Of a stretch of 50,358 bases of DNA, positions 50,109 to 50,358 are shown piece after piece. The notes beneath the pieces were generated by a model. It saw only the letters and a list, made by a program, of their open reading frames with translations, had not been told where the DNA came from and made no database searches. Made by a program: the position numbers and the translations under genes. How positions within the stretch are numbered: the stretch's first letter is position 1; each line of letters opens with the position of its first letter. The DNA comes from Fortiea sp. LEGE XX443. Its GTDB lineage: Bacteria > Cyanobacteriota > Cyanobacteriia > Cyanobacteriales > Nostocaceae. The stretch lies in assembly GCF_015206815.1 (NCBI RefSeq), contig NZ_JADEXZ010000044.1:1-50358 (forward strand). The letters run 5' to 3'.

Positions 50109-50213
50109 GCGATCGCTCCACTCCCGCAAAGAAGAAAGCAATCGCCCTAATCAAAACCCCCTCAAAAGGATAAAAGCGATCGCTCCACTCCCGCAAAGAA
50201 GACAGCAATCGCC
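50109..50213. repeat. Pair of 38-bp direct repeats containing HIP1
   Basis: 50109-50146 and 50176-50213 differ at one base. Each begins with GCGATCGCTCCACTCCCGC and ends AGCAATCGCC; the two ends of each unit are partly complementary (GCGATCGC / GCAATCGC). Confidence 0.8.
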
Positions 50214-50233
50214 TTTATAACCCCCCTTAATCC

Positions 50234-50292
50234 CCCAGGGCTGTTTCATTCCCTAAAACAGGTAAAATAGCAAGAGTGGAGGGGAAAAGAAT
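50234..50292 (+). mobile_element. Probable left end of an ISAs1-like insertion sequence
   Basis: The sequence cagggctgtttcattccct lies 40-60 bp before the transposase start and has the look of an IS end. The right end is outside the window, so inverted repeats and target duplication cannot be checked; the exact boundary is uncertain. Confidence 0.45.
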
Positions 50293-50358
50293 ATGGGTGC
50301 AGATTTGATTGAACAATTAAAGCAAGTGGAAGATTTTAGAACGACTGATGGACGAAGA
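50293..50358 (+). CDS. ISAs1-like transposase, 5-prime fragment at window edge
   Basis: 22 codons, MGADLIEQLKQVEDFRTTDG followed by RR, cut by the window end. LIEQLKQVEDFRTxDGRRH is the start of ISAs1-family transposases (the DDE_Tnp_1-associated N-terminal domain) that are common in cyanobacteria. A GGAGGGGAAAAG stretch 10-15 bases upstream supports the start. Whether it is intact cannot be judged. Confidence 0.75.
   Translation, partial: MGADLIEQLKQVEDFRTTDGRR

Larger units (their letters stand above)
49638..50292. other. Repeat-rich spacer before an insertion sequence
   Basis: 655 bp with no gene. It holds the 57-bp repeat copy 2 (49665-49721), a GATCCCC-type palindrome (49775-49807), three 21-bp direct repeats (49845-49907), a pair of 38-bp HIP1-containing repeats (50109-50213) and, from about 50234, the likely left end of an insertion sequence. 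Confidence 0.6.

Overview
The window comes from a filamentous, probably heterocyst-forming cyanobacterium of the Nostoc/Anabaena/Calothrix type. The palindrome GCGATCGC (HIP1) occurs throughout. Heptameric tandem repeats and small palindromic dispersed repeats fill many spacers. Gene content is photosynthetic: the cyanobacterial atp1-a-c-b'-b-delta-alpha-gamma operon, acsF, psaK, petG and cytochrome cM. A stand-alone Mo-nitrogenase C-terminal-domain protein and the cyanobacterial tmRNA tag ANNIVKFARREALVAA agree with this. Assignment is from sequence features only; no database search was run.

Layout. 1-369: 5-prime part of a four-helix-bundle (S23) gene carrying an in-frame dispersed repeat. 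943-7517: ATP synthase operon on the + strand, ending in a clear intrinsic terminator; beta and epsilon are not here, as is usual in cyanobacteria. 7873-10703: an AT-rich accessory island with a CD-NTase-like nucleotidyltransferase, a four-TM putative effector, a HigBA-type toxin-antitoxin pair and an orphan ParD-like antitoxin. 10755-13808: Uma2 protein, tmRNA (ssrA), threonine aldolase and a DUF2996 protein. 14417-18326: a small secreted protein and a 982-residue two-partner-secretion exoprotein. 18772-22029: acsF, tRNA-Ala(CGC), the Mo-nitrogenase-like and cupin pair, and psaK. 22256-27268: acyltransferase, ABC exporter, secreted CHAT protein and a parvulin. 27434-31564: cytM and petG (divergent), rsmD, hisH, a C15-like peptidase and a DUF3370 protein. 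31608-34996: a tandem-domain protein, a second Uma2, an unrecognised 444-residue protein and a DUF1499 protein. 35359-38508: a transposase remnant and a GH57/DUF3536 protein. 39712-45482: RRM protein, a degenerate M48 protein, prfC and a DUF4870 protein. 45676-50358: an antitoxin-like small protein, a large membrane HEAT-repeat/NACHT-like NTPase, 21-bp direct repeats and the start of an ISAs1-like transposase.

How the parts fit. Most genes are housekeeping or photosynthetic and are separated by repeat-rich spacers. The two regions most likely to hold immune functions are the CD-NTase/4TM pair at 7873-9440, which looks like a minimal two-gene CBASS, and the HEAT/NACHT-like protein at 46125-49637. 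The latter has 13 near-identical 35-residue repeats and is bracketed by two related 57-bp repeats. A further oddity is an M48-family membrane protein in which several key residues of the zinc-peptidase site are replaced.
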